This document shows, one piece after another, positions 51,661 through 61,416 of a DNA stretch of 64,000 nucleotides; positions within the stretch are counted from its first letter, which is position 1, and the number at the start of each line of letters is the position of its first letter. The notes under the pieces were generated by a model. The model saw only the letters and a list, made by a program, of their open reading frames with translations, was not told the origin of the DNA and searched no databases. The stretch covers positions 62,001 through 126,000 of the forward strand of contig NZ_CP019981.1 in NCBI RefSeq assembly GCF_002982135.1, read 5' to 3'. This DNA is from Pediococcus inopinatus. GTDB taxonomy: Bacteria; Bacillota; Bacilli; Lactobacillales; Lactobacillaceae. Position numbers and translations under genes: made by a program.

Positions 51661-51699
51661 CTATCCATTTCGTGACAATATTTACGTTGTTCGCTGGGC

Positions 51700-51729
51700 T
51701 TGCTACAAACGGTCTTCTTTTGCTATAAT
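51700..51729 (+). promoter_or_regulatory. promoter of the zinc transporter operon
   Basis: TTGCTA (51700-51705), an 18-bp spacer and TATAAT (51724-51729) with the extended TGC. Confidence 0.72.
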
Positions 51730-51742
51730 ATAATTCGTTGCT

Positions 51743-51763
51743 AAATAGTAATGATTACTTTTT
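51743..51763. promoter_or_regulatory. Zur-box-like operator
   Basis: The palindrome GTAATGATTAC, flanked by AAATA and TTTTT, fits the GTAATNATTAC core of Fur-family Zur boxes. It lies just after the predicted transcription start and 16 bp before the lipoprotein gene, supporting zinc-dependent repression. Confidence 0.7.
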
Positions 51764-51778
51764 AAAAGCGAGGAAGAT

Positions 51779-52672
51779 ATGCGAAAAAGAAAGTGGCTTT
51801 ATGGCGCCTTGGTACTTATGGGCGTGCTTAATGGTTGTGGTCGCAAAACACAAACTTCTAATAAATTACATATTGTAGCTTCCTTAAATTTCTATGGTGA
51901 AACTGCGAAGGCCGTTGCGGGAAAGTATGGCACGGTGACCTCTATTATTAAAAGTCCCAATGTAGATCCGCATGATTTTGAGCCAACTACAAACTCAGCT
52001 AAAGCAGTCGCAAAGGCAGATGTTGTGGTGTATAACGGCTTGGGTTATGACAGTTGGATGCAAAGACTGATCAGCTCTGACTCTGAGGGGAACGTTAAAG
52101 CTTTAAATGTGGGTAAGTCCGTGATGAATAAACAAACGGGTGATAATCCGCATTTGTGGTATAACGATCAAACAATGGCAAAGCTGGCGAATCGATTAGC
52201 TAAGATCTATGCAAAAAAAGATCCCAAACATCGCAAACAGTTTGAAGCGAACGCTAAAAATTACGTGGCTTCATTGAAAGTTATCCAAAAGAAAGTAGCA
52301 GCTCTCAAGCAAAACCGACAAAAATCATTGGTTGATGTGAGTGAACCAGTCTTTAACTATGCGCTTACCAAAATGGGATATAAGATCAATAATTCACATT
52401 TTGCTTTAGCTGTGGAGAATGGCTCGGATCCCTCGGCTCAAGATATTCGCCAAATGCAAAAGGATATTAAACAACATAAAATTGCGTTTTTTGTTAATAA
52501 TCCGCAGGCTTCAGATGCGATTGTAAAGAATATGGTGACGCTGGCTAAGAAGCATAATGTTCCCGTTTTGAATGTGACAGAAACACAGCCATCCAATAAA
52601 ACTTATATAGAGTGGATGACAGATCAATATCAGCAAGTGGCAGAAATTCAAAAGAAAGAAAGATTGCAATGA
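51779..52672 (+). CDS. znuA: zinc ABC transporter substrate-binding lipoprotein (ZnuA/AdcA-like)
   Basis: A 297-residue lipoprotein. The signal peptide with lipobox LNGC places the lipidated Cys at residue 20. The cluster A-I binding fold shows a first metal His in NVDPHDFEPT (about residue 65), HLW (about 122), SHFAL (about 188) and a late acidic ligand in the region of residues 255-270. The lack of a long His-rich loop leaves zinc against manganese open on the protein alone; the Zur-like box favours zinc. GAGGA precedes ATG 51779. Confidence 0.88.
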   Translation: MRKRKWLYGALVLMGVLNGCGRKTQTSNKLHIVASLNFYGETAKAVAGKYGTVTSIIKSPNVDPHDFEPTTNSAKAVAKADVVVYNGLGYDSWMQRLISSDSEGNVKALNVGKSVMNKQTGDNPHLWYNDQTMAKLANRLAKIYAKKDPKHRKQFEANAKNYVASLKVIQKKVAALKQNRQKSLVDVSEPVFNYALTKMGYKINNSHFALAVENGSDPSAQDIRQMQKDIKQHKIAFFVNNPQASDAIVKNMVTLAKKHNVPVLNVTETQPSNKTYIEWMTDQYQQVAEIQKKERLQ

Positions 52673-53364
52673 GTGCGTCCGTATTAAATATCAAAAATTT
52701 AACCGTATCATTTCCGGATCACTTAGTTTTAAATGATCTTTCGGTTGAATTAAATAAAGGTGATTTTTTGAGTGTGGTTGGCCAAAATGGTGTGGGAAAG
52801 ACGACGTTGGTGCGGGTCATTTTGCATCAGTTAACGCCACAAAAGGGGAGTGTCACATATACGCCTACTTTTAAACACATGAAGATTGGTTATGTCCCTC
52901 AGTTTCGGAATATCGATGAAGAGTATCCTTTGTCTATTCGTGATTTTATAGGTTTGAACTTGCACGACAGTCATTTACCTTGGCTGTCGAAAAACGAGCG
53001 GCAAAAATTGAATCGCATTATTAAAGATACTAACTTAGAATCGATTCAAAACACTCCACTTGGGGAAGCCTCTGGTGGAGAAAAACAAAAAGCTTATCTA
53101 GCACAAGCTCTTATTAACGATCCCGATCTTTTGATCTTGGATGAATCAACCGCTAGTTTAGATAGCTTTCGTAAATTTGAATTGTTGGATTTGGTTCAGG
53201 ATTTTAATGTGCATCAGAATGTGTCGGTGCTGTTTATTACCCATGATATTGAATTGGCCCAAAAATACGCCAATCAATATTTACTTATGCGCAACGGCAG
53301 CTATCAGAGTGGTCCCATTGGTCAATTCAAAGAAACTGATTTAGAGGAGGCTGAACATGCTTAG
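52669..53364 (+). CDS. znuC: zinc ABC transporter ATP-binding protein
   Basis: A 231-residue ATPase with Walker A GQNGVGKTT (about residues 36-44), Q-loop VPQFRN, signature ASGGEKQKA (about 135-143), Walker B LLILDESTASLD and the H-loop in FITHDIE. ATG 52669 overlaps the lipoprotein stop (ATGA). A longer frame inside the upstream gene is ignored. Its last 8 bases overlap the permease start. Confidence 0.9.
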   Translation: MSASVLNIKNLTVSFPDHLVLNDLSVELNKGDFLSVVGQNGVGKTTLVRVILHQLTPQKGSVTYTPTFKHMKIGYVPQFRNIDEEYPLSIRDFIGLNLHDSHLPWLSKNERQKLNRIIKDTNLESIQNTPLGEASGGEKQKAYLAQALINDPDLLILDESTASLDSFRKFELLDLVQDFNVHQNVSVLFITHDIELAQKYANQYLLMRNGSYQSGPIGQFKETDLEEAEHA

Positions 53365-54148
53365 TTTTGCATTTATGCGCCATGCTTATATGGCGGGGAC
53401 GATCATTGCGATTATTAGCGGTATTATCGGGGTCTACGTCATTGGCCGTAACATGTCGTTTCTGAGTCACATGCTTTCTGAGATTGGTTTTTCTGGGGCC
53501 TCGTTTGGAATTTTTATGAGTTGGCCACCGTTAAACGGAATGTTAATTTTTACGATCATTAGTTCTGTTTTAATTGGACAAATGAGTTCGAAATCGTCAC
53601 GCCGAGAATCTTCTATTAGCGCGATTTCCAGTTTGTTTTTAGGATCAGGAATTCTATTTCTCTCCTTGGCAAATAAAAATGCGAGTGATGCTACCAGCAT
53701 TTTGTTTGGGAGTATGATTGGCATTAGCTCATCTGAAGTGAAACAGATTATGTGGCTATCGTTGGCGGTACTGATCGTTATTTTTCTGGTTTATCGAGAC
53801 CTTAAATTTGATTCGTTTGATCATGTGGGGGCGGCCGTTAAGGGCGTGAACACGCAAGCCATTTCCATTATCTTCTTGGTGATTTTGGCCTTGAGTGTGA
53901 GTGTGGCCGCTCAGATTGTCGGTTCATTAATGATTTTTGTTTTGCTAACCTTGCCAGCTTCGAGCGCTAAGTACTTTACGCGAACCGTTAGTGGCATGAT
54001 GATATTTGCGATTGGAGCTGCTTTAATCGGCGTATGGCTTGGCTTGTACTTAGGCTATGTCACCAATTTACCGGTTAGTTTCTTTATTGCCATTATCGAA
54101 TGCGCGATTTATTTTACTGCGTTGGGCTGGAACCGAATTAAAAGCTAA
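53357..54148 (+). CDS. znuB: zinc ABC transporter permease (ABC-3 family)
   Basis: A 263-residue protein with about eight membrane segments and the ABC-3 permease pattern (FMRHAYMAGTIIAIISGIIG at the start, SLMIFVLLTLPASSAKYF near residues 190-207). It overlaps the ATPase gene by 8 bp and completes the metal import operon. AGGAGG precedes ATG 53357. Confidence 0.9.
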   Translation: MLSFAFMRHAYMAGTIIAIISGIIGVYVIGRNMSFLSHMLSEIGFSGASFGIFMSWPPLNGMLIFTIISSVLIGQMSSKSSRRESSISAISSLFLGSGILFLSLANKNASDATSILFGSMIGISSSEVKQIMWLSLAVLIVIFLVYRDLKFDSFDHVGAAVKGVNTQAISIIFLVILALSVSVAAQIVGSLMIFVLLTLPASSAKYFTRTVSGMMIFAIGAALIGVWLGLYLGYVTNLPVSFFIAIIECAIYFTALGWNRIKS

Positions 54149-54180
54149 GTAAAAAACTACCGATTATAAATAGCTATCAT

Positions 54181-54208
54181 AAATCCGCTGCTTGCAACGG
54201 ATTTTTTA
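54181..54208 (+). terminator. terminator of the zinc operon
   Basis: AAATCCG/CGGATTT stem around a 10-nt loop, followed by TTTTTT. Confidence 0.8.
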
Positions 54209-54280
54209 TTTTATAAGTAAAACTAGCATTATCCATCTAAAAATTTAAAAAATGACGGGAAAACTTTCTGTTTTTTCTCC

Positions 54281-54295
54281 AAAACACGAACATTT
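54281..54295 (+). promoter_or_regulatory. PurBox-like operator
   Basis: AAAACACGAACATTT matches the central CGAACATT of the PurR box and lies upstream of purR next to a TATGAT -10 (54300-54305). It suggests autoregulation by PurR and PRPP. Confidence 0.6.
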
Positions 54296-54345
54296 ATGCT
54301 ATGATCGAGAGTAAAGAGTTTTTAAATTAGAATGGAGTGTTAACG

Positions 54346-55173
54346 GTGAGTATCCGAAGAAGTGATCGATTAATCGATATGACAAGATATTTTTTAGAAC
54401 GACCACATACGTTAGTAACGTTAAGCTTTTTTGCCGAACGTTACGCGTCTGCAAAATCCTCAATTAGCGAGGATATGGCCATCATTAAGCGAACGTTCGC
54501 GGATCGCGGTACCGGACGATTAGAAACGATTCCAGGAGCAGCCGGTGGAGCTTTATTTATTCCAACCATCAAAAAAGGTGAAGCTAGTGAAATTATTGAG
54601 GATTTGATTCAACAGCTTTCGACAGCGGATCGAATTTTACCCGGTGGCTATTTGTATATGTCTGATTTATTGAGTGATCCGATCGTTCTTAAAAAAGTGG
54701 GTCGCTTGATTGCTAGTGAATATGCAGATGAAAAAGTTGATGCAATTATGACCGTTGAAACGAAAGGCATTCCGATTGCTCAGAGTGTAGCCAATTATTT
54801 AGGAGTGCCGTTTATTATTGTGCGTCATGATTCAAAGATCACAGAAGGTTCCACGATCAGCGTGAACTATGTGTCTGGATCTTCTGCGCAAATTAAAAAA
54901 ATGGAGCTTTCTAAACGCAGTTTGAAGGCCGGCACTCGAGTACTCGTGGTCGATGACTACATGAAAGGCGGCGGCACCTTAAAAGGGATGCAGGCGCTGA
55001 TTACTGAGTTTGAAGCTGAACTAATTGGCACGACTGTTTTTGCAGAAGGTAGTTTTACGGGACAACGGATGATTGATAATGTAACATCATTATTGAACGT
55101 AGATGCTAGCAACGATGAAATTCAAATTCAACCTGGTAATTATTTAACCAAGGTTTTTAATCAGTCTAATTAA
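54346..55173 (+). CDS. purR: pur operon repressor/activator
   Basis: A 275-residue regulator with an N-terminal winged helix (residues ~1-75, SIRRSDRLIDMTRYFLERP) and a phosphoribosyltransferase-type domain whose PRPP loop is VLVVDDYMKGGGT (about residues 202-214). It senses PRPP and controls purine genes. GTG 54346 is chosen because GGAG lies 8 nt upstream. It is followed by glmU after 16 bp, the usual firmicute order purR-glmU-prs. Confidence 0.94.
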   Translation: MSIRRSDRLIDMTRYFLERPHTLVTLSFFAERYASAKSSISEDMAIIKRTFADRGTGRLETIPGAAGGALFIPTIKKGEASEIIEDLIQQLSTADRILPGGYLYMSDLLSDPIVLKKVGRLIASEYADEKVDAIMTVETKGIPIAQSVANYLGVPFIIVRHDSKITEGSTISVNYVSGSSAQIKKMELSKRSLKAGTRVLVVDDYMKGGGTLKGMQALITEFEAELIGTTVFAEGSFTGQRMIDNVTSLLNVDASNDEIQIQPGNYLTKVFNQSN

Positions 55174-55189
55174 ATAAGGAGAATTTACA

Positions 55190-56599
55190 ATGAGTGGAAA
55201 GTATACGGTTATCTTGGCAGCTGGTCAAGGAACACGGATGAAATCTAAATTATACAAAGTTTTACATCAAATTTGTGGAAAATCAATGGTCGATCATGTT
55301 TTGACGCAAGTTGAAAAAACCAACATGGATAAAGTTGTGACGGTTGTGGGCCATGGCGCTGAACAAGTTGAAGAAGAACTTGGCAAACGGACTGAATATG
55401 CTTATCAAGAGTCACAATTGGGAACTGGTCACGCTGTCTTACAAACTGAATCTATTTTAGGAGATCAGGATGGTATGACAATGGTTGTGAGTGGCGATAC
55501 CCCCCTTTTTCGGGCAAGCACTTTTGAAGACTTGTTTGAATATCACAAAGAAAAAGGTGCAGCAGCCACAATTTTGACGGCGGATGCCGATGATCCATTC
55601 TCTTACGGCCGGATTGTTCGTAATAATGTTGGCGTTGTGTCTAAGATTGTTGAAGAAAAGGATGCCACTCGTGAAGAGGCAGCTATTCATGAAATTAATA
55701 CAGGTGTTTACTGTTTTGACAACAAAAAGTTATTCGCCGCGTTACATAAAGTAAGAAATGATAATGCCCAAGGTGAATACTACTTGCCAGACGTGATTGA
55801 AATCATGAAGTCTGAGGGTGAAATCGTTGCTGCGTACGAAATGAAGGATTTCTCAGAGTCAATGGGTGTCAACGATCGAAAAGCGCTTGCCCATGCTACA
55901 AAGATTATGCAAGAACGGATTAATGAACAACACATGGTTGACGGTGTTACTTTGATTGATCCTGATAACACGTATATTGATGTTGATGTCAAAATTGGTT
56001 CTGACACAATCGTTGAGCCTGGGGTATCGATTTCTGGTAAAACTGAAATTGGTTCTGATTGTGTGATCGGAGCTAATTCTAAAATTGTATCATCTAAAAT
56101 CGGGGATCGCGTGCATGTGACTTCTTCTACAATTGAAGAATCAATTATGCATGACGATAGTGATATTGGTCCTAACAGCCATTTACGGCCCGAAGCTGAA
56201 ATTGGTGAGTTTGTGCATATCGGTAATTTCTGTGAAATTAAAAAAGCTAAGTTGGGTGCGAGAACCAAAGTTGGCCATTTAACTTATGTGGGAAATGCTG
56301 AATTAGGAACTGATATCAATGTCGGCTGTGGGGTGGTCTTTGTGAACTACGATGGGATTAACAAACACACCTCAATCATTGGCAATCACGCGTTTATTGG
56401 TAGTAATTCAAATATTATTGCGCCAGTTAAGATGGCAGATTATTCATACGTTGCAGCGGGGTCAACCATTACCGATGATTTGGCGAAATATGATATGGGA
56501 ATTGCCCGTGAACGGCAAACTACCAAACCAGGATACTTTAAGAAGCTTCCAGTGTATGAAGCAGCCAAAAAAGAAGAGGCAGAACGCCAAAAAGACTAG
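55190..56599 (+). CDS. glmU: bifunctional GlmU (N-acetylglucosamine-1-P uridyltransferase / glucosamine-1-P acetyltransferase)
   Basis: A 469-residue enzyme making UDP-GlcNAc for peptidoglycan and teichoic acids. The N-terminal uridyltransferase domain has the nucleotide-binding [24 protein letters not shown] signature (residues ~9-28). The C-terminal half is a left-handed beta-helix of hexapeptide repeats, with the acetyltransferase His in [12 protein letters not shown] (about residue 363). The length is normal. AAGGAGAA precedes ATG 55190. Confidence 0.96.
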   Translation: MSGKYTVILAAGQGTRMKSKLYKVLHQICGKSMVDHVLTQVEKTNMDKVVTVVGHGAEQVEEELGKRTEYAYQESQLGTGHAVLQTESILGDQDGMTMVVSGDTPLFRASTFEDLFEYHKEKGAAATILTADADDPFSYGRIVRNNVGVVSKIVEEKDATREEAAIHEINTGVYCFDNKKLFAALHKVRNDNAQGEYYLPDVIEIMKSEGEIVAAYEMKDFSESMGVNDRKALAHATKIMQERINEQHMVDGVTLIDPDNTYIDVDVKIGSDTIVEPGVSISGKTEIGSDCVIGANSKIVSSKIGDRVHVTSSTIEESIMHDDSDIGPNSHLRPEAEIGEFVHIGNFCEIKKAKLGARTKVGHLTYVGNAELGTDINVGCGVVFVNYDGINKHTSIIGNHAFIGSNSNIIAPVKMADYSYVAAGSTITDDLAKYDMGIARERQTTKPGYFKKLPVYEAAKKEEAERQKD

Positions 56600-56686
56600 A
56601 TTTGGACTTGCTTTTGGCCCTGTAAATGACTTATGATATAGAGTGGTAATCGAACAGATTCTTAAAAATCATTATTGGAGGATTTC

Positions 56687-57676
56687 ATGTCTGGACAATA
56701 TTCTGATCCAAAGCTGAAGATTTTTGCTTTGAATTCAAACAAGCCTTTAGCAGAAAAAATTGCTAAAGCAGTTGGTGTTAAGCTAGGTAAGACTTCTGTT
56801 GATCGTTTTAGCGATGGCGAAATTAGAATTAATATTGAAGAAAGCATTCGTGGGGACCAAGTGTATATTATTCAATCCACTTCGGCTCCTGTTAATGATA
56901 ACTTGATGGAACTTCTAATTATGATTGATGCACTGCGGAGAGCAAGTGCACAGACCATCAATGTTGTGATTCCATATTATGGTTATGCACGTCAGGATCG
57001 TAAGGCACGTTCGCGGGAACCAATCACCGCAAAACTTGTGGCTAATATGATTGAAAAGGCTGGTGCAACCCGCATTATCGCCCTCGATCTACATGCTGCC
57101 CAGATCCAAGGATTCTTTGATATTCCCATGGATCACTTAATGGGAGCACCATTGTTGGCAGATTACTTTATTGAGCATCATCTTGATAAAGATTCTGTTG
57201 TGGTTTCTCCTGATCACGGTGGTGTGACACGAGCCCGTAAGTTAGCTGAGTTCTTAAAAGCTCCAATTGCCATCATTGATAAACGTCGTCCACGTGCTAA
57301 TGTGGCCGAGGTTATGAATATTATCGGTGAAGTTAAAGGCAAACGTTGTATCATGATCGATGATATGATCGATACAGCCGGGACCATTACTTTGGGTGCA
57401 CAAGCCTTGATGGATGCTGGCGCAACGGAAGTTTATGCTAGTTGTACGCATCCTGTTTTGTCAGGCCCAGCCATTGAAAGAATCGCTAACTCACCAATTA
57501 AAGAATTAATTGTGACAGATTCGATTGATTTACCAGAGGAAAAGAAAATTGATAAGATTACGCAAATTTCAGTTGGTCCATTAATTGGTGAAGCAATTCG
57601 CTTAATTCATGAAGACAAGCCAGTTAGTCCACTGTTTAATAATCGTTTCAGTAAAGAAGAAGCTTCACGCGATTAA
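56687..57676 (+). CDS. prs: ribose-phosphate pyrophosphokinase
   Basis: A 329-residue class I PRPP synthetase. Motifs: [16 protein letters not shown] (about residues 38-53), [10 protein letters not shown] (about 95-104), and the PRPP loop [11 protein letters not shown] (about 224-234). It joins ATP and ribose-5-phosphate. TTGGAGG lies 6 nt before ATG 56687; a TTG four codons upstream overlaps the site. It is the last gene of the purR-glmU-prs block and is followed by a strong terminator. Confidence 0.96.
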   Translation: MSGQYSDPKLKIFALNSNKPLAEKIAKAVGVKLGKTSVDRFSDGEIRINIEESIRGDQVYIIQSTSAPVNDNLMELLIMIDALRRASAQTINVVIPYYGYARQDRKARSREPITAKLVANMIEKAGATRIIALDLHAAQIQGFFDIPMDHLMGAPLLADYFIEHHLDKDSVVVSPDHGGVTRARKLAEFLKAPIAIIDKRRPRANVAEVMNIIGEVKGKRCIMIDDMIDTAGTITLGAQALMDAGATEVYASCTHPVLSGPAIERIANSPIKELIVTDSIDLPEEKKIDKITQISVGPLIGEAIRLIHEDKPVSPLFNNRFSKEEASRD

Positions 57677-57690
57677 TATAGGTTAATATA

Positions 57691-57728
57691 AAAACAGCAG
57701 AAATTGATAGAATTTCTGCTGTTTTTTT
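57691..57728 (+). terminator. prs terminator
   Basis: A perfect 15-bp stem AAAACAGCAGAAATT/AATTTCTGCTGTTTT with a T7 tail. Confidence 0.93.
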
Positions 57729-57890
57729 GTGCCGAAATTTTGGTATTAGTTTGTGGTGCGGAGTTTAAAACATAAAACAAAATACACATGTTAACGCTAT
57801 CATTAATGCTAGTAAGGTGTTAGAATTTAAATAGAAGCAGGAAATTTTTTTCTGCATATTTAACTGATTTTATTTGAAGGGAGAGAAAAA

Positions 57891-59435
57891 ATGAATAAAA
57901 AAGAAACTACCTAAACACGAAAATACGTGCTACTGGCAAGTACGCTATTGTTTTCGGCATCAATTTTAGGGATGGGTGTTACGCCTAATCAAGTACGTGC
58001 GGATACTTCGGAAGTTGCAGCAACTTCGAAAGAAAATGTGAGTTCAACAGTTGAAACGGCAAAAGCCAATTTTTCTCAAACAAAGAAAGACACTAATTCA
58101 ACAAGTCAAAAAGCAACTCAGGAGACATTTAAACAAACGACTGAATATCAAAATGCAGCCGGGCAGCCAATTGCTAATTCCACCAGTACAGAGCTTAAGG
58201 CTGGTGAAAATTATAGTTTGAGTGCTCCAGAAAGGATTAACGGGTACAAAGTCAATTATAGCGAGAGTAGTTACACGTTAGTAAATGAAGATGGAACAAA
58301 TACTGACAAAGTGAGTGTTATTGCAGCCGCTGCAGGACTTACAAGCGATCCAAGTACTTGGGATGCTTCTGACTGGCAGACGGTATTGGAAGTTCTTAAT
58401 TCAACAACGGTGTCAGAAAATGGGGTTGGTAAAGGATATAGCATCACTTTGACTTACAAATATGATGCTGAGGAACCTCAAGGAACATTTAAACAGACGA
58501 CACAGTATCAAGATACGGCTGGAAAAACAATTGCTGGATCGATTAGTACAGATCTTAAGGCTGGTGAAAATTATAGTTTGAGTGCTCCTGAAAATATTGC
58601 TGGGTACAAGGTTAATTATGGCAAGAGCACTTACACAGTGACTAATGAAGATGGCACAACAACAGGGACACTGAGTGAGCTCGCAAACAATGTTGGCATT
58701 ACAAGCGATCCAAGTACTTGGAATGCTTCAGATTGGCAGGCTGTATTGAATATTCTCAATTCAACGACGGTGTCAGAAAATGGAGTTGGCAAAGGTTACA
58801 GCATTACTTTAACTTATAAATATGACGCTGTAAAACCAATTATCAACGTGAAGCCAAAACTTACGATCAAAAAAGGCACTAGTTTTAAACCGCAAAATCT
58901 GGTTAATTCGATTGTTTCTTCAACGGGAACAACTTTAAGTTATGCTGAAGCGATTGCTAATGGGAGCTTAGTTGTAACTGGGCCAAGCAATTTTAATACA
59001 AATATTGCTGGTAATCGTGGGACTTACACATTTACGTACACAGATCCAACTACAGGACTCTCTGTAGCGGCGACTGGCGTGGTTGTTGTAGCGGCTGATA
59101 GTGGTTCAGAGAATCCTGGAACACCAGGCGGTGATGGTAACAATGGAAATGGTGGAAACTCAAACGGTAATGGTGGAACGAACTCCAACCAGAACCAATC
59201 CGGTAATCAAGGCAATGGATCAGGTCAAGGGACAAGTCAAAATCCTGCAGCTACGGGTCAAGGAACCTCAGAAACCAACAATGTGCAAAAAAATTCTAGT
59301 TCGGTTTCGGCAAATAAAGAATTGCCACAAACAAGTGAAGCAAGTAGTATTGCCGGCAGAAACGTCGGATTTATTGGACTATTTTTAATGGCAACTCTTG
59401 CGCTGTTGGGATTACCTAGAAAGAAACGCTATTAA
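57891..59435 (+). pseudogene. LPxTG-type repeat surface protein with a nonsense codon in the signal peptide
   Basis: GAAGGGAGAG precedes ATG 57891, but codon 8 is TAA (57912-57914); the frame then runs clean for >500 codons. CAA to TAA would explain it. The product would be a ~514-residue wall-anchored protein: signal peptide (TRKYVLLASTLLFSASILG, cleavage near VRA-DT), a Ser/Thr-rich part, two ~118-residue repeats (58125-58484 and 58485-58838) of MucBP-like character, an Ig-like domain, a Gly/Asn/Ser/Gln linker, sorting signal LPQTS (59322-59336), a membrane segment and RKKR. Reinitiation at GTG 57927 would remove the basic start of the signal peptide. Confidence 0.85.
58125..58838 (+). repeat. 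two tandem ~355-bp coding repeats
   Basis: The units at 58125-58484 and 58485-58838 encode modules that both begin TFKQTT and end YSITLTYKYDA. They share long identical stretches (e.g. LKAGENYSLSAPE, STTVSENGVGKG) also at DNA level, so they arose by duplication and may recombine. Confidence 0.9.
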
Positions 59436-59471
59436 ACCCGATTTGTGAGCATTGATATACTAATTTAAAGT

Positions 59472-59506
59472 AAAAGGCAGTGAAATTCTATTTACTGCCT
59501 TTTTTG
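59472..59506 (+). terminator. terminator
   Basis: AAAAGGCAGTGAAAT/ATTTACTGCCTTTT stem (one mismatch) with a T run behind the surface-protein gene. Confidence 0.85.
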
Positions 59507-59536
59507 ATACTCATATTTCTACGCGAATTTTATAAT

Positions 59537-60763
59537 CAAGTTAGCCACCTTTTAAAAGTGGCCAAATAAAAGACACCAAGACGAAAAAATCAGGTATCAT
59601 TGAAGTTCCCACACTAAACAATGAAAGAGGTTTTCGTCTTGGTGCAAGAACAGCTTATCACATCTCACGTAAAGGGTCATCATTTAACTCCAATTGAGCG
59701 AGGCAGAATTGCTGGCTTACTTTCTGCAGGCAAATCTGCTCGTCAAATTGCCGCTGAAATTGGTGTCTGTCATCAAACTATTAATAATGAGCTTAAGCGT
59801 GGCCGCATTCAACAGGTAAAGAAACTCAATGGTAAAGAACAGTACTTTAGCGTTTATGCGCCTGATACGGCCCAAGTTCGGTATCAAACGAATCGACAAC
59901 GCTGTCATCGACCTCTAAAATTTAAATTTGTTACTAACTTTCTGGCTTACTTTGATGATCATTTCCACCAAGATGATTGGTCACCTGATGCAGCAGTCGG
60001 CTTCGCCCACCAACAACATCTGTTTAAGCGCACGGAGATGGTTTGTACGAAAACTCTCTACAACTATATCGATGCGCAATTGTTAGAGATCCGTAATCTT
60101 GATTTGGTGGAGAAGGCTAACCGTCGTACTAAACATCACTGGTCAAACAAGCATCGACGTTTAGCTGGTAAAAGTATTGAGGAACGTCCTAAAAGGGTCG
60201 ACAAACGCAAGGAATTTGGCCACTTTGAGATTGATACTGTAGTTGGTAAACGAAGTGGACATGAAAGTGTATTATTGACCTTCACGGAACGTAAAACTCG
60301 TTATGATATTGTTCGCTTGATTGAAGGCAAAGATGCTGATTCGGTATCGTATGCACTTAAGGGAATTTGTGCTGAATTTGGTGATCTTATTAAATCTGTT
60401 ACTGCTGACAACGGAACGGAGTTCACAGCCTTGAATGCAGTCTTAGACGGCGTAGCTGACATCTATTATGCCCATCCGTATAGTTCCTTTGAAAGAGCAA
60501 CCAATGAAACTCATAACCGCATGATTAGACGATATTTACCTAAGGGACACTCATTAGATACGATTGGTCCCAAGACGGTTTCAATGGTTGAAAGTCGTCT
60601 TAACCAATTACCGCGACGTATCTTGAAGTATCAAACCCCAAAAGAAGCTTTTCAAATTGAAGCAGCACGTATTCGTAAATCATGTAGTGCGTAGCTATTA
60701 TCTTGACCTTCAATAGATATTCTGACTTGCCCCGCAACTTCGCCTGCGGGGTGGCTAACTTGT
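59537..60763 (+). mobile_element. IS30-family insertion sequence
   Basis: A ~1227-bp element. The ends carry the perfect 13-bp inverted repeat CAAGTTAGCCACC (59537-59549) and GGTGGCTAACTTG (60751-60763), each next to a hairpin. One intact IS30 transposase gene lies inside. Target duplications (2-3 bp in this family) cannot be resolved with certainty. A 13-bp direct repeat ACTCATATTTCTA occurs outside both ends (59509 and 60778), not adjacent to the termini. Confidence 0.82.
59621..60694 (+). CDS. IS30 family transposase
   Basis: Up to 357 residues. The N-terminal helix-turn-helix (LTPIERGRIAGLLSAGKSAR; QTINNELKRG) is followed by the DDE core: FEIDTVVGKR, VTADNGTEF and the Glu in RATNETHNRMIRRYLPKG. 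No internal stop. The ATG at 59621 has no ribosome site; AGAGG at 59626-59630 instead favours TTG 59639 or GTG 59642 as the true start, giving ~350 residues. Confidence 0.93.
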   Translation: MKEVFVLVQEQLITSHVKGHHLTPIERGRIAGLLSAGKSARQIAAEIGVCHQTINNELKRGRIQQVKKLNGKEQYFSVYAPDTAQVRYQTNRQRCHRPLKFKFVTNFLAYFDDHFHQDDWSPDAAVGFAHQQHLFKRTEMVCTKTLYNYIDAQLLEIRNLDLVEKANRRTKHHWSNKHRRLAGKSIEERPKRVDKRKEFGHFEIDTVVGKRSGHESVLLTFTERKTRYDIVRLIEGKDADSVSYALKGICAEFGDLIKSVTADNGTEFTALNAVLDGVADIYYAHPYSSFERATNETHNRMIRRYLPKGHSLDTIGPKTVSMVESRLNQLPRRILKYQTPKEAFQIEAARIRKSCSA

Positions 60764-60848
60764 TCTTGCAATTTCCGACTCATATTTCTATGTAAATTAG
60801 ACAAAATTAGGTAAAATAAGACCATAAACTAATATGGAGGTTGTAACT

Positions 60849-61172
60849 ATGACAATTGAAAATAAATTACTCAGTTCGCTCTCTTATTTAAGTATTTTGT
60901 TTCTTCCCGTTATATTTCCGCTGATCGTTTGGTTAGTAACAGCTGGTCGTCCTGAAACTCATCGCAATGCCTTGAATGCATTACTCTTACATCTTTTTCC
61001 GGCCCTTTTAATATTTGTTCTCCTTATTCTGGCAGGTGTTCATGGGCTGATTACAAATAACGCGCAGTCAACTGGTTGGATGATTGTGATTTTTGGTGGG
61101 CTCTGTGCAATCGTTGCAATAACGTTAACTATTTACAGCATTTACAAAGGAATTAAAATTTTGGTTGATTAA
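60849..61172 (+). CDS. DUF4870 (Tic20-like) membrane protein
   Basis: A 107-residue protein with three membrane segments (about residues 12-32, 46-64 and 76-100). The SYLSILFLPVIFPLIVWLV and HRNALNALLLHLFP blocks match the DUF4870 pattern of small bacterial membrane proteins. ATG 60849 is chosen because GGAGG lies 8 nt upstream. Function unknown. Confidence 0.78.
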   Translation: MTIENKLLSSLSYLSILFLPVIFPLIVWLVTAGRPETHRNALNALLLHLFPALLIFVLLILAGVHGLITNNAQSTGWMIVIFGGLCAIVAITLTIYSIYKGIKILVD

Positions 61173-61251
61173 TGATATGGCCGCTACAAAGCCCGCTACA
61201 ATGGGACCTATCAGACTTATAAAAAATAATTAAAAAAGTTAAGTGTTTTTG

Positions 61252-61280
61252 TTGCAAACGGTTACATCACGTGGTAATAT
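61252..61280 (+). promoter_or_regulatory. promoter of the noncoding RNA
   Basis: TTGCAA (61252-61257), a 17-bp spacer and TAATAT (61275-61280). Start would be at about 61287, exactly where the 5' pairing arm of the RNA begins. Confidence 0.72.
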
Positions 61281-61416
61281 AATAAGTGAGGAAAGGGAAA
61301 AGTTAAAATTTCCGATTAACTCAAACTTCTCAAAGCGCCTTAGGTCAGTCGATAGTTGCCGATGGTGATCTAACGTAGAGGCGCAGCTGAAGGTTATGTT
61401 GTGAAGGCTTATCATT

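Noticed and set aside
59509..60799. ACTCATATTTCTA direct repeats as the IS30 target duplication
   Set aside because: They do not abut the inverted ends and are far longer than IS30 duplications; a chance or promoter-related repeat is more likely.
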